A DNA stretch of 64,000 bases from Tetradesmus obliquus. Lineage: Eukaryota; Chlorophyta; Chlorophyceae; Sphaeropleales; Scenedesmaceae. Shown here one piece after another: positions 9,834 through 26,685 of the stretch. The notes beneath the pieces are model-generated. The model saw nothing but the letters and a program-made list of their open reading frames with translations, had not been told where the DNA came from and did not search any database. Within the stretch, counting starts at the first letter, position 1. Each line of letters begins with the position of its first letter. Where the stretch lies: contig CP126197.1 of the NCBI GenBank assembly GCA_030272155.1, forward strand, positions 3,836,001-3,900,000, written 5' to 3'. The position numbers were made by a program, and so were the translations under genes.

Positions 9834-12064
9834 GAAGGTTTCTGAGGGGAGAAGGGAGGGAGGGAGGGAGGGAAGGAGGAGCGCTGCTGTGGTTGAGGGA
9901 TAGCAGCGCACCGTGTGGCAGGTGTGGATGGCCGGCAGTGGCAGGGGGAGGCTGCTGGAGTGTGTGTTTGGCGCAGCTGGTTGCAGCAGCCGGCGATGCA
10001 AGTTGTGGCTGATTTGTGTGGGAAACCTGTTCATCGAATGGGCTGGCTTGGCTAGCTGTCTTCAAGGCAAGCTTGCGCGTCTGGCCCGGTGTGGCGCAGT
10101 CATTGTTGTGTTGGCTGTTGCATTGAGTTGTGCTTTGCTGGAGCCAGACAGTTGAAGGTTGAAGGGCAGCAAGATGGGGGCAGCGCAGCAGGCGGGGGCT
10201 CATACTGGTCTCAGCACGAGCAGCGCATGGTGCGGCCTCTTGAGTACAGCACATACTCAGGGCCGCCACGGCCGGCAGCGGCTGCTTTGCCAAAGCAGTG
10301 GTTAGCAGCGAGCAGTTTGTTGAGGACGGTGGGTATGGGGCAACGCCATGCTGATGTGTTGGCTTTGTGTGTCGCATTCTTTGGCTGTTGACATGTCGTG
10401 TGGTACGAAGTCACGATTGATGTTGCAATCACTGGTTGTCACCAGCACCAGGCATTGGTGCCTGCAGTGTTTGAGGCGCCTGCTGCATTGGCTGCGCGCC
10501 TTGTTGGTGCCGGTAGACGCATGGCATGCTGCGCCATTGCAGGCTCGAGGATTAGGTTCTGCAGCTCCCAAGTAACAGCACCGAGAATACAACGTTGACG
10601 TTGGTGAAAATTGGTGGGGTATGTTGCACTCATGAATGATCAGCTGTGGCAAATTCTTTCCTGCAACTTTCAATATTGGTGGAAGTGAAGCGGGCACTGG
10701 TTACGTTGGACCCCAGGGCAACCGGTGCGGTACCTCGCATCATCACCCGCGTATTCTCAGCTGCTACTACAGCCTATCTGCGGGAAACGAAGCAACAACC
10801 GCGTTACGCACTGTCAATAACACATGTACACATTACCTCGTGAGGTGCTCTGCAGGTTGACTCATCCGCCACACCTGTAAAACGCCATACCAAACCTCCG
10901 GCTTTGCTACAGGCTGTAGCAACAGCCAAAGCCCAGAAGCCAGCAAGGGAAACCATGACACGCTCAGCAGCATGCTGCTGCTGCCTGTCAAGGATGCCAA
11001 ATGCTGTGCACCGCAAGGACTTAAACATGATCTGCATGGAGCACTGCAGCACGCGAGGCAGCGGAGACGCCGAGTGCGCGCACACTACAACATCCTGTTG
11101 AACAGGCCAGCGCGAGGCAGCTGCTCAGCGCCGGCCATGCACCACATCAGCTGCACACCTCAACAGCTGCCGTGACCGCATCCATGCTAGTCAGCATCCA
11201 TGCTGGTCAGCTGTCCTTCAGCGGGCAGACTCTGCCAGTAAAGAATGAGATCTAGATGCAATCGTACGCAACCACACTGCTATCTGTCGCTCATGCATGC
11301 GCTCACAGCAACTGCCAGTGCGACGCTCACAACGCTAACACACAGCAAGCTGCTGCAGTCCAAGCAAAACTCGCGTGGACACATCTTCTTGCACCGCTCG
11401 TCCTTTGGAGCACTGTAGCTCGTGCTCTCCTTTCATTTCTGCTGGCAAATGCCCTTGAAACAACGCTGCCGCTGTATTGCAAATCAATGCCAACTGTCCA
11501 AGCAAGCCTGCCAGAAAGGACAGCGTTCAGCTACAGCAACAGCAGCAACCGCAACCGCAACACAAACAGCTGGCAGCGCTACTGGCAGCGCTACACCAAG
11601 ACAAGTGGCAGTGGAGATCTGAGTTCTGCTGCCTATGTCAGCTAAACAAGTGCTCCTGGCCTGACCACAGCTTCAGCGAGCAACACACATAACTTATCGC
11701 ATCTGCACACTGGTCAACCAAGTGTAGATGCTCGGTCTTTTTGAGCGAAACAGGCAGTGCAAAAAGAGCTTTGGGTGCTGACAGGAGGCCACGTTTGCTG
11801 CTGCCATGCACTGCAGAAAGAGCAAGCAGCAGGGTCACTCTGAGCTGACCACAGTAAGACCCCATGCACAGTGAATCGTCAGAGCACAACACTAACAACC
11901 ACAGCACCTCTGCCGTGCCGTATCACCAGGGGGCAGCAGCGCAGCGCCTAGCTGCTGCAGCTGCAGCAGCAATCCATTGCGCATCCAGCAAGCGCTGCAC
12001 AAACACCGCCCAACACAAGCAGCAGCAGCCAAGTCCGCGCCTCACAGCAGCTCAGACCTACTTG
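9834..12064. other. intergenic between convergent genes
   Basis: No exon with a recognisable motif was found on either strand. It separates the stop of the RS-rich gene (plus) from the end of the STN-type kinase gene (minus). It starts with a purine-rich GGGAGGGAGGGAGG tract (about 9855-9880). Confidence 0.5.
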
Positions 12065-12150
12065 TGCTAAGAGCAGCTCAGAACAGCTCCGGCAGGAAGT
12101 AGCTGTGCCGCAGCGCCTGCCCCACACAGAAGCTGCCCAAGACACCAACC
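12065..12150 (-). repeat. ghost copy of the kinase gene's terminal exon, past the stop
   Basis: This repeats the last 45 or so coding bases and the TGA of the kinase (VGQALRH.YFLPELF) about 110 bp beyond the real stop. Confidence 0.85.
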
Positions 12151-12190
12151 ATCGGTCTAGACCTGCACTCCCAATTGTGCTGAGAGCAGC

Positions 12191-17205
<5,015 letters not shown>

Positions 17206-17619
17206 TTTCTTCAGCCACAACCCTCTTTACAACAAAGAGCATTCGTCGATCACAAACAAATCATGGTAACCACACAATTGCGCTGCTGCTGCCTGCAATG
17301 GACGCACGCTGGACAATGACATCGCAAGTGACAACTGCAACTATGGACTGGCTGACGTACTGCACGACCCCGTTACTGCAGAACTGGTTGTTTTCTGTTG
17401 TCTAGTATCCGTTTACGTTGGTATTTCTGTGGTATCTGCTCGACAGTGCGATTCCGAGTTCAAAGTTGTGGCGTCCGCCGGTTCCACAGCCTCATCACAG
17501 CATCAGAAGTTACGTCTGTTGCTGTTGGAAACGCTACAGCTGGCCTTTTGGGCCTGGTGCCGACATCTGTCTCACCTGGCAGCACAGCCACTTCACAAGC
17601 TGCTGCTGATGCAGAGCTC
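17206..17619. promoter_or_regulatory. divergent promoter region, kinase / OPR protein
   Basis: This lies between the kinase ATG (17205, minus) and the first in-frame ATG of the OPR gene (17620, plus). The OPR frame is open upstream to about 17398, so part of this may be coding or 5' UTR. Two plastid-related genes may share one control region (inference). Confidence 0.45.
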
Positions 17620-19023
17620 ATGATAGCGCAGGTTTCCGGCTGCCATGCTCGGCCAGTAGCGTTTTCGCATGATCATGTAGCACCTCGCAGCAGCCCTGCC
17701 GCATGGCATGGCATCTGGAGAAGCTCAAAGCATGTTGGTGGCAGGCATGTGCTTGTGGAGCCTGTGCGCTCCACCCTCCCGGGTGCAGCGGCAGCAGCAG
17801 AAACCACACAGCAGCCACCAGCTGCAGGAAGAGGATCAGCAGCTGCAGGCACTGCCACAGCCAGCAGTGCAGCAGCAGCAGTGGCAGCTCGCAGGAGGCA
17901 GCGAAAGCTGCTGATGCAGCAGCAGCAGCAGCAATTGCAGGATGCAGTGATTACTGCAGCAGCAGATCATGCAGCAGAGACAGAACACGAGCAGCAGCAG
18001 CAGCAGCATCTGGAGCAGCTGGAGCATCAGCAGGAGCAGCAGGACAGGTGGTCTAACGCCCAGCTGAAGCCTGCGCTGCAGCAGCTGCTGCAGCAGATGC
18101 AAGAGGCACACATCAGCGTATATCAGCCGCACCAGCAGCAAGACGCCTCAGACCGTCCTTCACAGCAGCAGCAGCAGCAGCAGCAAGATATGACGGCAGT
18201 AGCGCAGCTCACAGAGATGATCCAGCGCCTGCAGCACCCCAAGCAGCTGCTGACCGTGCTGCTGGTTGGGCGGGGTGCTCTGAATGTGGTGCATCTCACT
18301 AGCGCTGCTAGTGTGCTGGCTCGGCTAGCAGAGCAGAGCCAGCACATGCAGCAGGACCCAGCTTACAGAACCAAGGTGAGCAGAGGCGGGCGCTGCCTTA
18401 TAGTAATGATAGTCTTTCTGTAAGCCTTACTTTGCGGCACCGGCAACCGCGCCTCACCCGAGGGGGCGGGAACTACGACTTTTATCGCCGCTTTCCTGGT
18501 TTATGGTAGACCACCCAGACCCTTACACCCCTACTAGGCAGCATGTGCAGCGGGTGCTGCTTGTTTGTGTGCTGTGCGTGTGTGCTGCTGTGCCAGCCAG
18601 CTGGCTAGGGCATGTGGCGGGGCTTATGCAAGCATATGCAATTTGCTGCAGAAGGGCACATCTGCGGTGTTTCTTATAAGCATATTTGATACATAGCCTG
18701 CTGCATGGTTTCAGCTCACCCAGACTTGCTGAAGTCATTGTGACAGTGTACTCTCGGTTTGCTAGGATGGTGACGTGCTCTCTGGCAGTGCATGCATCCC
18801 CACATCAACACTATGAGAAGCGCTTTGAACTAGCAGCTGCCTACCACTTGCACGTCCTTGCATCTCTCTTTCCAAAGAGCATGTGTTTAAGGGGCATACG
18901 TTGAATCTGCTCCCTCTTTCTTGCACGCTCCTTGCACTGCTGCTGCACCCGCCAGGTCAACGTGTGCTACAAGCAGCTGCACCTGATCCGGTGATAACCC
19001 GCATGCATGCTGTGTTACTTGTG

Positions 19024-19069
<46 letters not shown>

Positions 19070-19793
19070 GCAAGGTGTGCTAAAGCAGCTGCGCAAGCAG
19101 CTGCATATTCAGTAATCTACACATTCCTCATGCTTGCTGCCTCCCTTGTTGCTGCTGCTGCACCCGCCAGGTCAAGGTGTGCTACAAGCAGCTGCGTAAG
19201 CAGCTGGAGGGCCAGCTGCTGGACTTTGATGCGCGGGGTGTGGCCAGCCTGCTGCACGCTGCTGCTAAGTTAGGCGGCTGCGACCCAAACCTGCGGGCAC
19301 AGGTGAGCACAAACTAACATGTTACATAACATGTTATAGAGGAGTTTGAGGGCCAGCTGCTGGACTTCGATGCACACGGCGTGGCCAGCTTGCTGCATGC
19401 AGCAGCCAAGCTGGGCGGCTGAGACCCAAACCTGCGGGCACAGGTGAGCACACATAACACATCACGTAACATGTCACATAACATGTTATAGGGACCGGAT
19501 GGGCAGCTGCTGGACTGTGACGTGTGCGTGAGATGCTGCTGCTTCAGGGGCTGTGGGGTGACCTGCTGCACGTGTCAGCTAGCCTCATGGAGGAGTTCAG
19601 CCCCATGCAGCTGGCCATGCTGGTGCACTCAGTGGCTCGCGCAGAACCCTGGAGCCTTGCTAAACCCAGCCGCCGCTGGTGGTCCGAGTTCTTCCTGGCC
19701 AGCCAGGCGGCAATGCAGCAGCAGCAGCAGCAGCGCAAGCGCGGCCGGCGGCGGCAAGCAGGGGATTCGGCACAGCAGCAGGATCTGCAGGAT

Positions 19794-19825
<32 letters not shown>

Positions 19826-21639
19826 TCAAGGCGTACAGGGCTTCACCCCTCAAGGCTTTGCTAACATGGTCTGGGCGATGGGCAAGCTTGCGAGGCGCCC
19901 GGGTGCTGACTGGGCGGCTGCGTTATACCGCGCCACAGAACCGCAGCTGGCAGGGTTCAGTGCGCAGGGCTTAGCAAACCTCGGCTACGGGCTTGCGTCC
20001 ATGCATGCAGAAGGGGGTGTGCCGAGGCCTGGAGGCAGCTGGATTGCTGCTTATTTGGCTGCTGCGTGTGGGCAGCTGCAGGGGTTCAGCAGCCAGGGCA
20101 TGGCCAACCTGCTGTGGTGAGTGGGTCAGGCTGATGGCCAAATCATAGAATAAATCAATGATAAAAACCTCACTAGGAACGTAGTACGTTACGGTGATGT
20201 GCAACTGGAGTGCTAAAAGCGGTTGTGGAGGAGGAGCGTGCATGACAGATGTGGCTATACAGTGCTGCTGCTGGTGGCGGGGCGTTGACGTAGGGGCATC
20301 GTGCCGCGCTTAGCCTCGCGCGTTGCATGCAACAACTCAGTCATCTCAAATTCCAGCCGTTTAGCCACACTGCTGTTCTGCAACAAGTTATACCATGTAA
20401 CTGCCCTGCGTAGTCGTTGCAGGTCCCTCGCCAAGCTGGGTAACTGCCCATCACATGTGCCTTCAACACTCCAGCCATTCAACCACGACATTTACCATAC
20501 TGTTGTTGTATGACATTTTGTAACATGTTAGTTGTCTGCCCCGTTGTTGCAGGTCCCTGGCCAAGCTGGGCTACTGCCCATCCCGTGAGCAGCTGGGCTG
20601 CATCATAACCGCCAGCCAGGCGCTGCTGCCCAAAGCATCCCCGCAGGTGCGCAGTTGAACCTATCTGTTTGTCTATCTGTTCGCGTCAACCTGTGTTGGT
20701 AGTAGACACACTGCAGCATGCATGTGCCCATAGGCCTCTAGCACGTGCTGCAGCCAGCATGTGGTTTTGCAGCAGCTGCGGGCTGGTGTCGCTGTCAGTT
20801 GATGCTGGTACAACAGGATCATGATGTCCAAGTACTACATTGTTACATTGTCTTGTTACTGGAATGTTCCTTGCAGGACCTGTCGCTGAGCGTGTACAGC
20901 TTTGCAGTGCTTGGTGTGAAGCTGCCTGAGGCCTGGTGGGGCTGCTTCTGGGCCGCCTCGGGGCGCTGCATCGAGGCGGCCAGCAGCCAGGCGCTGGCAA
21001 ACATGCTGTGGGCACATGCGCGGCTGCGCAAAGTGAGGAGAAACAGAAGCATGCTTTTGATGTGCGTATGTGTGTTGATGCGTTGCATGTTCAGCAGCCA
21101 GGCGCTGGCAAACATGCTGTGGGCACATGCACGGCTGCGCAAGGTGAGGCCGGTGCAAGGAGCAAAAGAAGGATGCCTGATGTGTGCTTTGTGCGTTGGT
21201 GTATCGCATGCTCAACGGCCGGGCGCTTGCAAACATGCTGCGAGCGCACGCGCGGCTGCGCAAGGTGATATCTGTGCAAGGAGCAAAAGAGGCATGCCTC
21301 AATGCCTCAATCGCTTTTTTGTGTGAAGACGACAACTTGTGGGCGCGTGCGGCTTGCTGGAAGGTGTCCGGCAGCAGCTGTCAGCAGTCGGTGTGTGTGA
21401 ACAGCATGCTCAGCAGCCAGGCGCTGGCAAACATGCTGTGGACACATGCACGGCTGCGCAAGGTGAGGCCTGCGCCTATCACATGGGGGCATGCCACAGC
21501 TGCAATTTCAGGATCTGTGTAGGCATTTGTGTGGTTGCACAGGGTAACCTGTGTTGGGGAGTAATTGTGTGCGAATGTGCCCATAACAGCATCGGCTTAC
21601 TTTCTGCCGACAATTAGGATCCGACCATCAGCCTGCCGC

Positions 21640-21672
<33 letters not shown>

Positions 21673-24248
21673 AGGTGCCTCCCAGCCAGTGGCTGCTGGC
21701 CTTCCTGCCCTGCCTGCAGCAGCAGCTGCCGCGCTGCTCCCCCCAGGCCTGCTCCACAGTGCTGTGGGCAGCAGCACAGCTCAAGCTGCAGCAGCTTCCA
21801 GGGGCCTGGCTGGACAGTATTCTGGCTCGTGTGTATCAGCAGCTGCCAGATAGGGAGTGTGGGCCCCAGGAGATGGCTCTGGTGGTGGAGGCGCTGCAGC
21901 AGCTGCAGCACAAGCCTAGCAGCAAGTGGCTGGAGCGGTGAGTGTGGGACTGTGGTTGGGGTCAGGCCTACGTGCTGCAGCAGCTTTTAGGAGAACGTAT
22001 CACCGTAAAGCATATCTAGGGACTTATTCTGGAGGTCCGTGGGGAGGATGCTCGCCACCCACCCACCATAACCCGCACGCTACTCTGTCTGACCAAAACC
22101 AGTGCACCACCAGTTTGCCCTGCTCCCAACCCACCAGATTATTGACACCTAATGCATGCATGGTGTGCTACTGACTCACCCACATGTATTCATCCTATCC
22201 ACAACCGCAGGTTCTACGCCACGTCCCAGCCCCGCCTGCCCTCCTTCAGCAGCAAGCAGCTGGCAGCCACGCTGGCGGCACTCGGCGGCCTCAGCCCACC
22301 GGGCGCCAGCCCACCGCCCGCACACCAGCACCCACACGCTCCTTGTTTTAACCACCACAAACAGTGCACCATCAGTTTGCGCTGCTTCCAACCCACCAGG
22401 TTATCGACACCTAATCCATGCATGGTGTGCAACTGACTCACTCACCTGTATTTCATCCCATCCACCTGCGCAGGTTCTACGCAGCGTCCCAGCCCCGCCT
22501 GCCCTCGTTCAGCAGCAAGCAGCTGGCAGCCACACTGGCAGCACTCGGCTCCCTCAGCCCACCGGGCGCCAGCCCACCGCCCGCCTGGGCGGCGGCTGCG
22601 CTGGCGGCTGTGTCGGCGCGGCTGGCCACGCTGAACGCGCCCGGGCTGTGTGAGGTGATGTGGGGCCTGTGTGAGCTGCGGCTGGTGCCGGAGCGGGAGC
22701 TGGTGCAGAGGTGGGTCTAGATTTTGAGTATTACCTGATGTATCAACTAGGTTGTAGGGGTTTGGACGAATGTGCGTTTTTGGCTGGGTGAGGGGATGTG
22801 GGGGCTGTGCGAGCTGCGGCTTGTGCCGGAACGGGAGCTGGTGCAGAGGTGGGAATAGGGTTTTGCGTGTTGCATGATGTAAACGTCAAGTTGTAGGGGT
22901 TGAGCAAATGTGTGTTTTGGGCTGTGTGAGGTTATGTGGGGGCTGTGCGAGCTGCAGCTGGTGCCGGAGCGGGAGCTGGTGCTGAGGTGGGTCTAGATTT
23001 TGAGTATTACCTGATGTATCAACTAGCTTGCAGGGGTTGGGGCAAATGTGTGCCCGGGCTGTGTGAGGTGATGTGGGTTCTGTGCCAGGTGCGGCTGGTG
23101 CAGAGGTGGTTGGATCTACGGTTTCGAATGTCAGAAGCAAACCCAAATTGGGCAGATGTGCGCCTGGGCTGTTGACAGAGAGTTTGCATTTGCTGTGTGA
23201 TTTGATGTGGGGGGCTGTCTACATCGTCTTAAGTTTAATGTGAATCAATGCGTCGCCCTGCCGCTGCTGCTGCTGCTGCTGCTGCTGCTTCTTCTGCTGC
23301 TGCTGCTGCAGGTACATGGCGCAGACAGCCGAGAAGATGCACCTCATGAACGGCCCCATGCTGTCCCGCACGCTACGCACACTGGTGCGTTTCGGCCAAG
23401 CCCCAAATGCAGCTTGGCTGGCCCTTTTGGCGGATGAGTCACACTACTACCTGAGCAGTATGTCAGCTGAGCAGCTTGCAGACATTGTCTGGGGTTTTGG
23501 GCAGCTGCGTTACAGCCCCGGGCCCAGCTGGCTCGCCTCAGCACAGGGTTTAGGGCTTAAGAACCTGGCAGGGCTTAGTCCCCAAGCCCTAGCGCGGTTG
23601 CTGACAGGGCTTGCGATGCTGCGGGTCAAGCCTGGGGTTCAGTGGCTGGGGGCTGTAGGGTGTAGGGTTCAGAAGATCCTGCGGGAGATGAGTGGCCAGG
23701 AGCTGCTGCAGAGTGTTGGGGCTTTGGAGAGGTTGGGTTTAGCACCTGTGCCAGTGCTGGTGCAGCAGCTGGCTGCTGGCGGGCTGGCAACAGCAGCAGC
23801 GGCTGAGGCGCTGGCAGCTGCTACTGCAGCAGCAGCAGCAGCAGCTGGCTCTGGACCTGCAGTGCAGCAGCCGGCAGCAGGACTGGTGCAGCAGCAGCAA
23901 CAGCAGCAGGCAGGGTCCATGCTCAGTCAAGGAGCAGATGCAGCAGGATCAACACAGCTGGCTGCTGCAAATACTGGCAATGGATCACCTGCTGCTGGCG
24001 ATGCTCCTGGACAGCAGGAGCAGCTCAGACAACCAGATCATGGTGCTGCTGCTGCACTGCAGTTGGCAGCAGCAGCAGCAGTAGCAGGCCAAAAGCAGCA
24101 GGCTCTGACCAGTCCTGCAGAGCCCTCAGCTACAGCCTCAGCAGATGCTGCACTGCATCACGCTACTGCTACAAAACAAGGTGCACACGCAGAGGAGAAG
24201 ATAGCAGCAGCAGGGCAGGGCGGCAGCAGCCAGCAAGGGGATGGCGAT

Positions 24249-24281
<33 letters not shown>

Positions 24282-24392
24282 GGCGCTGCAGCGGCTGGTA
24301 GCCAGCAGCTGCTGCTGCTGCCCCGGCCGCAGATGCCACGCAGGCCAGTGATGCCACAGAGCAGGGGCGCAGCAGCTGCTGCCTCAAGATAG
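17620..24392 (+). CDS. OPR (octotricopeptide repeat) organelle RNA-binding protein, TBC2-like
   Basis: OPR proteins bind specific organelle transcripts and promote their stability, splicing or translation; TBC2 acts on plastid psbC in Chlamydomonas. Exons: 17620-18375, 19171-19302, 19548-20116, 20553-20646, 20877-21032, 21675-21937, 22474-22710 and 23312-24392. All phases join, giving 1,095 residues. The first 250 residues are Gln/Ala-rich low complexity after a possible transit peptide. From about residue 250 there are degenerate 36-40 residue helical repeats with LANMLWAHARLRK, FSPMQLAMLVHSVARAEPW, FTPQGFANMVWAMGKL, FSSQGMANLLWSLAKLG, MSAEQLADIVWGFGQLRY and LSPQALARLLTGLAML; paired PxxxW motifs mark repeat starts. 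The tail after about residue 890 is Gln/Ala-rich. ATG 17620 is the first in-frame ATG, but an upstream exon is possible. The target RNA cannot be told. Confidence 0.85.
18955..19098 (+). repeat. two ghost acceptors of OPR exon 2
   Basis: CAGGTCAACGTGTGCTACAA (18957) and a GGCAAGGTGTGCTAAAGCAG copy (19069), the latter after a (CTG)13 run, precede the real exon start at 19171 (GTCAAGGTGTGCTACAAGCA). Confidence 0.9.
19338..19532 (+). repeat. ghost copies of OPR exon 2
   Basis: A 105-bp copy of the exon 2 body with its GTGAGCAC donor (19340-19449) carries an in-frame TGA, and a shorter fragment (19498-19525) follows. ACATGTTACATAACATGTTATAG intron sequence is duplicated with them. Confidence 0.9.
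20416..20462 (+). repeat. ghost acceptor of OPR exon 4
   Basis: GTTGCAGGTCCCTCGCCAAG followed by CTGGGTAACTGCCCATC lies 132 bp before the real acceptor and exon start. Confidence 0.9.
21085..21470 (+). repeat. three ghost donors of OPR exon 5
   Basis: The exon end that reads SSQALANMLWAHARLRK with its GTGAGG or GTGATA donor recurs at about 21089-21146, 21208-21266 and 21405-21466, after the real copy ending at 21032. Confidence 0.92.
22205..22330 (+). repeat. ghost acceptor of OPR exon 7
   Basis: A 120-bp near-identical copy of the exon 7 start (FYATSQPRLPSFSSKQLAAT) with acceptor, 263 bp upstream of the real exon. The intron in front (CCACCAGGTTATCGACACC...) is duplicated too. Confidence 0.92.
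22795..23110 (+). repeat. three ghost donors of OPR exon 7
   Basis: The exon end GAGCTGCGGCTGGTGCCGGA...GTGCAGAGGTGGG recurs near 22808, 22949 and 23089, each followed by copies of the intron start TAGATTTTGAGTATTACC or close variants. Confidence 0.9.
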
Positions 24393-24564
24393 CTGAGATG
24401 CTGCAGTGATTGTTAGCGTGCAAGCGCTAGTGTCATGAGACCAACATGGCGGTGTTTTGTGGATGTTACTGATGGCCTGCACAGCTTGTGCACCGCACTT
24501 GCAGATGCTTGTGTTTGCTGCACCATTGTTGATGTGGTCAGCAGGCAAGCACATGCAAAACAGG

Positions 24565-24569
24565 TGTAA
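24565..24569 (+). terminator. candidate TGTAA polyadenylation signal of the OPR gene
   Basis: TGTAA is the usual poly(A) signal in core chlorophytes. This one lies 173 nt after the OPR stop codon. Confidence 0.4.
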
Positions 24570-25582
24570 AAGACGAATGTGTACTGCTCCTGGACTTGTG
24601 GAACATGGTGTTGCTGTCATATTACATGGTGTTGATCAGCACAGTGTGGGCTGGGCTGGAGCTCAGAATTGCAGCAGTCCATGGCACTGCCATGGAGACT
24701 ACACGCCGACAAACCTTGGATGCACACGTTCGGGTAGCACGAGCTTACTGCGATTGTTACCGCAGCTGCAGCAAGGCTGCATGCAGCCTTTCCGCAGGCC
24801 TCAAGCTTTGCTTCTCTGCGTCAAACTGCAGCTACTAGTTAGCCCCAGTCCCAAGGGCGGCAACACAGTGCAGTTCGCGCAGACTCATGCTGTGCGCAGC
24901 ATAGACCAGCCACTAACCATACGCCCCGGCTGCAGCTGCAGTGCAGTGCAGCCACCACAGAAAGCGAAACGCGCAATCTGATGGTGCCAGCAGTGACAGC
25001 GCTTCACCCCTTCACAGCAGCAGTCGCCTCAACATAACGTGCCACCCGCTCCAGTCATCGTGCAGCTTTGCAAGTCACAAACATGGTGCATAGCAGCAAC
25101 ACGCCGCATCAACAAGACTGCATGCGTCTCCATCATGCCTGCCTGTGCGGTGTGTATGCCTGCCTGTGCTGTGTGTGCCTGAGGTGGGTCCGTCCCATAC
25201 TTTGGTATACCTTGGGGGTATGCATGCTGTGCCAAAGCCCAACTCGTGCGAGTGCAGTGTCTATGACTTCTGACAGCGTCACAATGATGCGTGTGTGCCC
25301 GTCTGCCGCCGCACCATGCATTGCAAGGATGCACAGGCCAGCATGGTGTATCTCACACCAATTGGCTGTGCTGCTGCTGCTGCTGCTGCTGCTGTGCTCA
25401 GCAGTGTCCTGCAACATCATGCAGCACACGATGTTGGCTGCAAGGCACCGCCACTGATCAGTACCACACCAAACACACCGCAGAGCGCACACCATGGCAA
25501 CAGGAAGGCGGCTGCATGACCCTATCGGGCTGCGCGTGCGCACACCGTGCTGCTAGCATGCATCATCTGCTGACCTGGCACA

Positions 25583-25795
25583 CCGTCTGAATGCCTGACC
25601 CCGTGCCATGTGACACCGCCTGCTGACCTGGCACACCGTCTGCCGCAGACGGTGCACCAGGTCAGCAGGCGGTGTCAAACGGCACGGTGTCAGGCATTCA
25701 GACGGCTGACCTGGCACACTGCTTGCTGACCTGGCACACCATCTGCTGACTCGGCACGCCGCCTGCTGACCTGGCACACCGTCTGGCCAGACGCA
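25583..25795. repeat. inverted repeat with tandem flanks
   Basis: Arms of about 62 bp (25583-25643 and 25645-25706) pair with few mismatches around the centre GTCTGCCGCAGAC. The core word GCTGACCTGGCACACCGTCT then repeats directly another 3-4 times to about 25795. It is a hairpin-capable element without coding content, built like a small version of the 6 kb fold-back element but unrelated in sequence. Confidence 0.8.
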
Positions 25796-26151
25796 ACTTC
25801 CTACAAGCTCTATGCAGGAAAGCCTTCTTTTGGTGACACCGCCAAGGACCAGCTGTGCCACGGCGTGCAGCGCTGCTGTCACAGTGCAGCAGCACTGAGC
25901 TTTTTGCATGCGCGCAAGGTGCTGCACCACTGTACTGCCGTCGCACTGCTGCTGCTGCTGCCGCTGTGCAATTGCTCCTCCAAGCAGTGCCACTGCTCAG
26001 TGACGAGTCATGCAATTTTGCACCTGACCAACCGCTGCACGTAACCACTCTCATGTCTGCCACACTCCATACCCAAACCAATTCCTCGCCCCCTTGCGCA
26101 GCTGCTGAAACAACAATAAAACACGCGTGATCCTCGCCCTAAGGGTGCATC

Positions 26152-26232
26152 AGCTAATACACCTCTATGATGTCTATTAGCTAATACACCTCTATGATGT
26201 CTAATAGCTAATACACCTCTATGATGTCTTCA
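26152..26232. repeat. 27-bp tandem triplication covering a stop codon
   Basis: Three adjacent 27-bp units (AGCTAATACACCTCTATGAT plus seven more). The unit at 26206-26232 contains the last codons and TAG of the minus-strand gene; the other two units lie beyond the stop. 27 bp is nine codons, so each copy keeps the frame and the stop. Confidence 0.92.
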
Positions 26233-26649
26233 AAGTCTGAGCGCTCTCTGCCTGATGCCTCTACCACTTGCTTGTACAAGCTGGCCATCATGCCTGCTGC
26301 TTGATCCTGGCAGTGCCCATCCCCACACACCGCAACACCTCCAAAGTCTTTTAACAGTGGCGGGTCCAGCGCTAGATGATTTGGCAAGGGGTGCAGCAGC
26401 AGCATCTCCGCACGCTTCTTGCACACTGCACACTCCCAATCCCGCGCAGCCAGCATCTCTGGTATGTGCGGGGTTGTTATTGCCTTTGCGAGCTCTGCTC
26501 TGCTGGCGGGGTCCCTGAGTGCTGCTGTGACGCGTGCTGCTTCCACGTCGTGTACATACACAAAGTTCTGCTCGTTTCCGGAGTTGTCCCGCACTGTTAC
26601 ATTGTAGTAGAGCTGCACAGTTGGCACCTCTGCTACCCCAGCCTGTACA

Positions 26650-26685
<36 letters not shown>

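Larger units (their letters stand above)
24393..26151. other. intergenic, OPR 3' flank and repeat-bearing spacer
   Basis: No gene was recognised. It holds the fold-back repeat described separately and a short (CTG)8 at about 25368-25393. It lies between convergent genes. Confidence 0.5.

Noticed and set aside
18423-18520. Possible structured RNA (GC-rich stretch with CACCCGAGGGGGCGGG)
   Set aside because: No cloverleaf, no T-loop consensus and no conserved snoRNA boxes could be found by eye.
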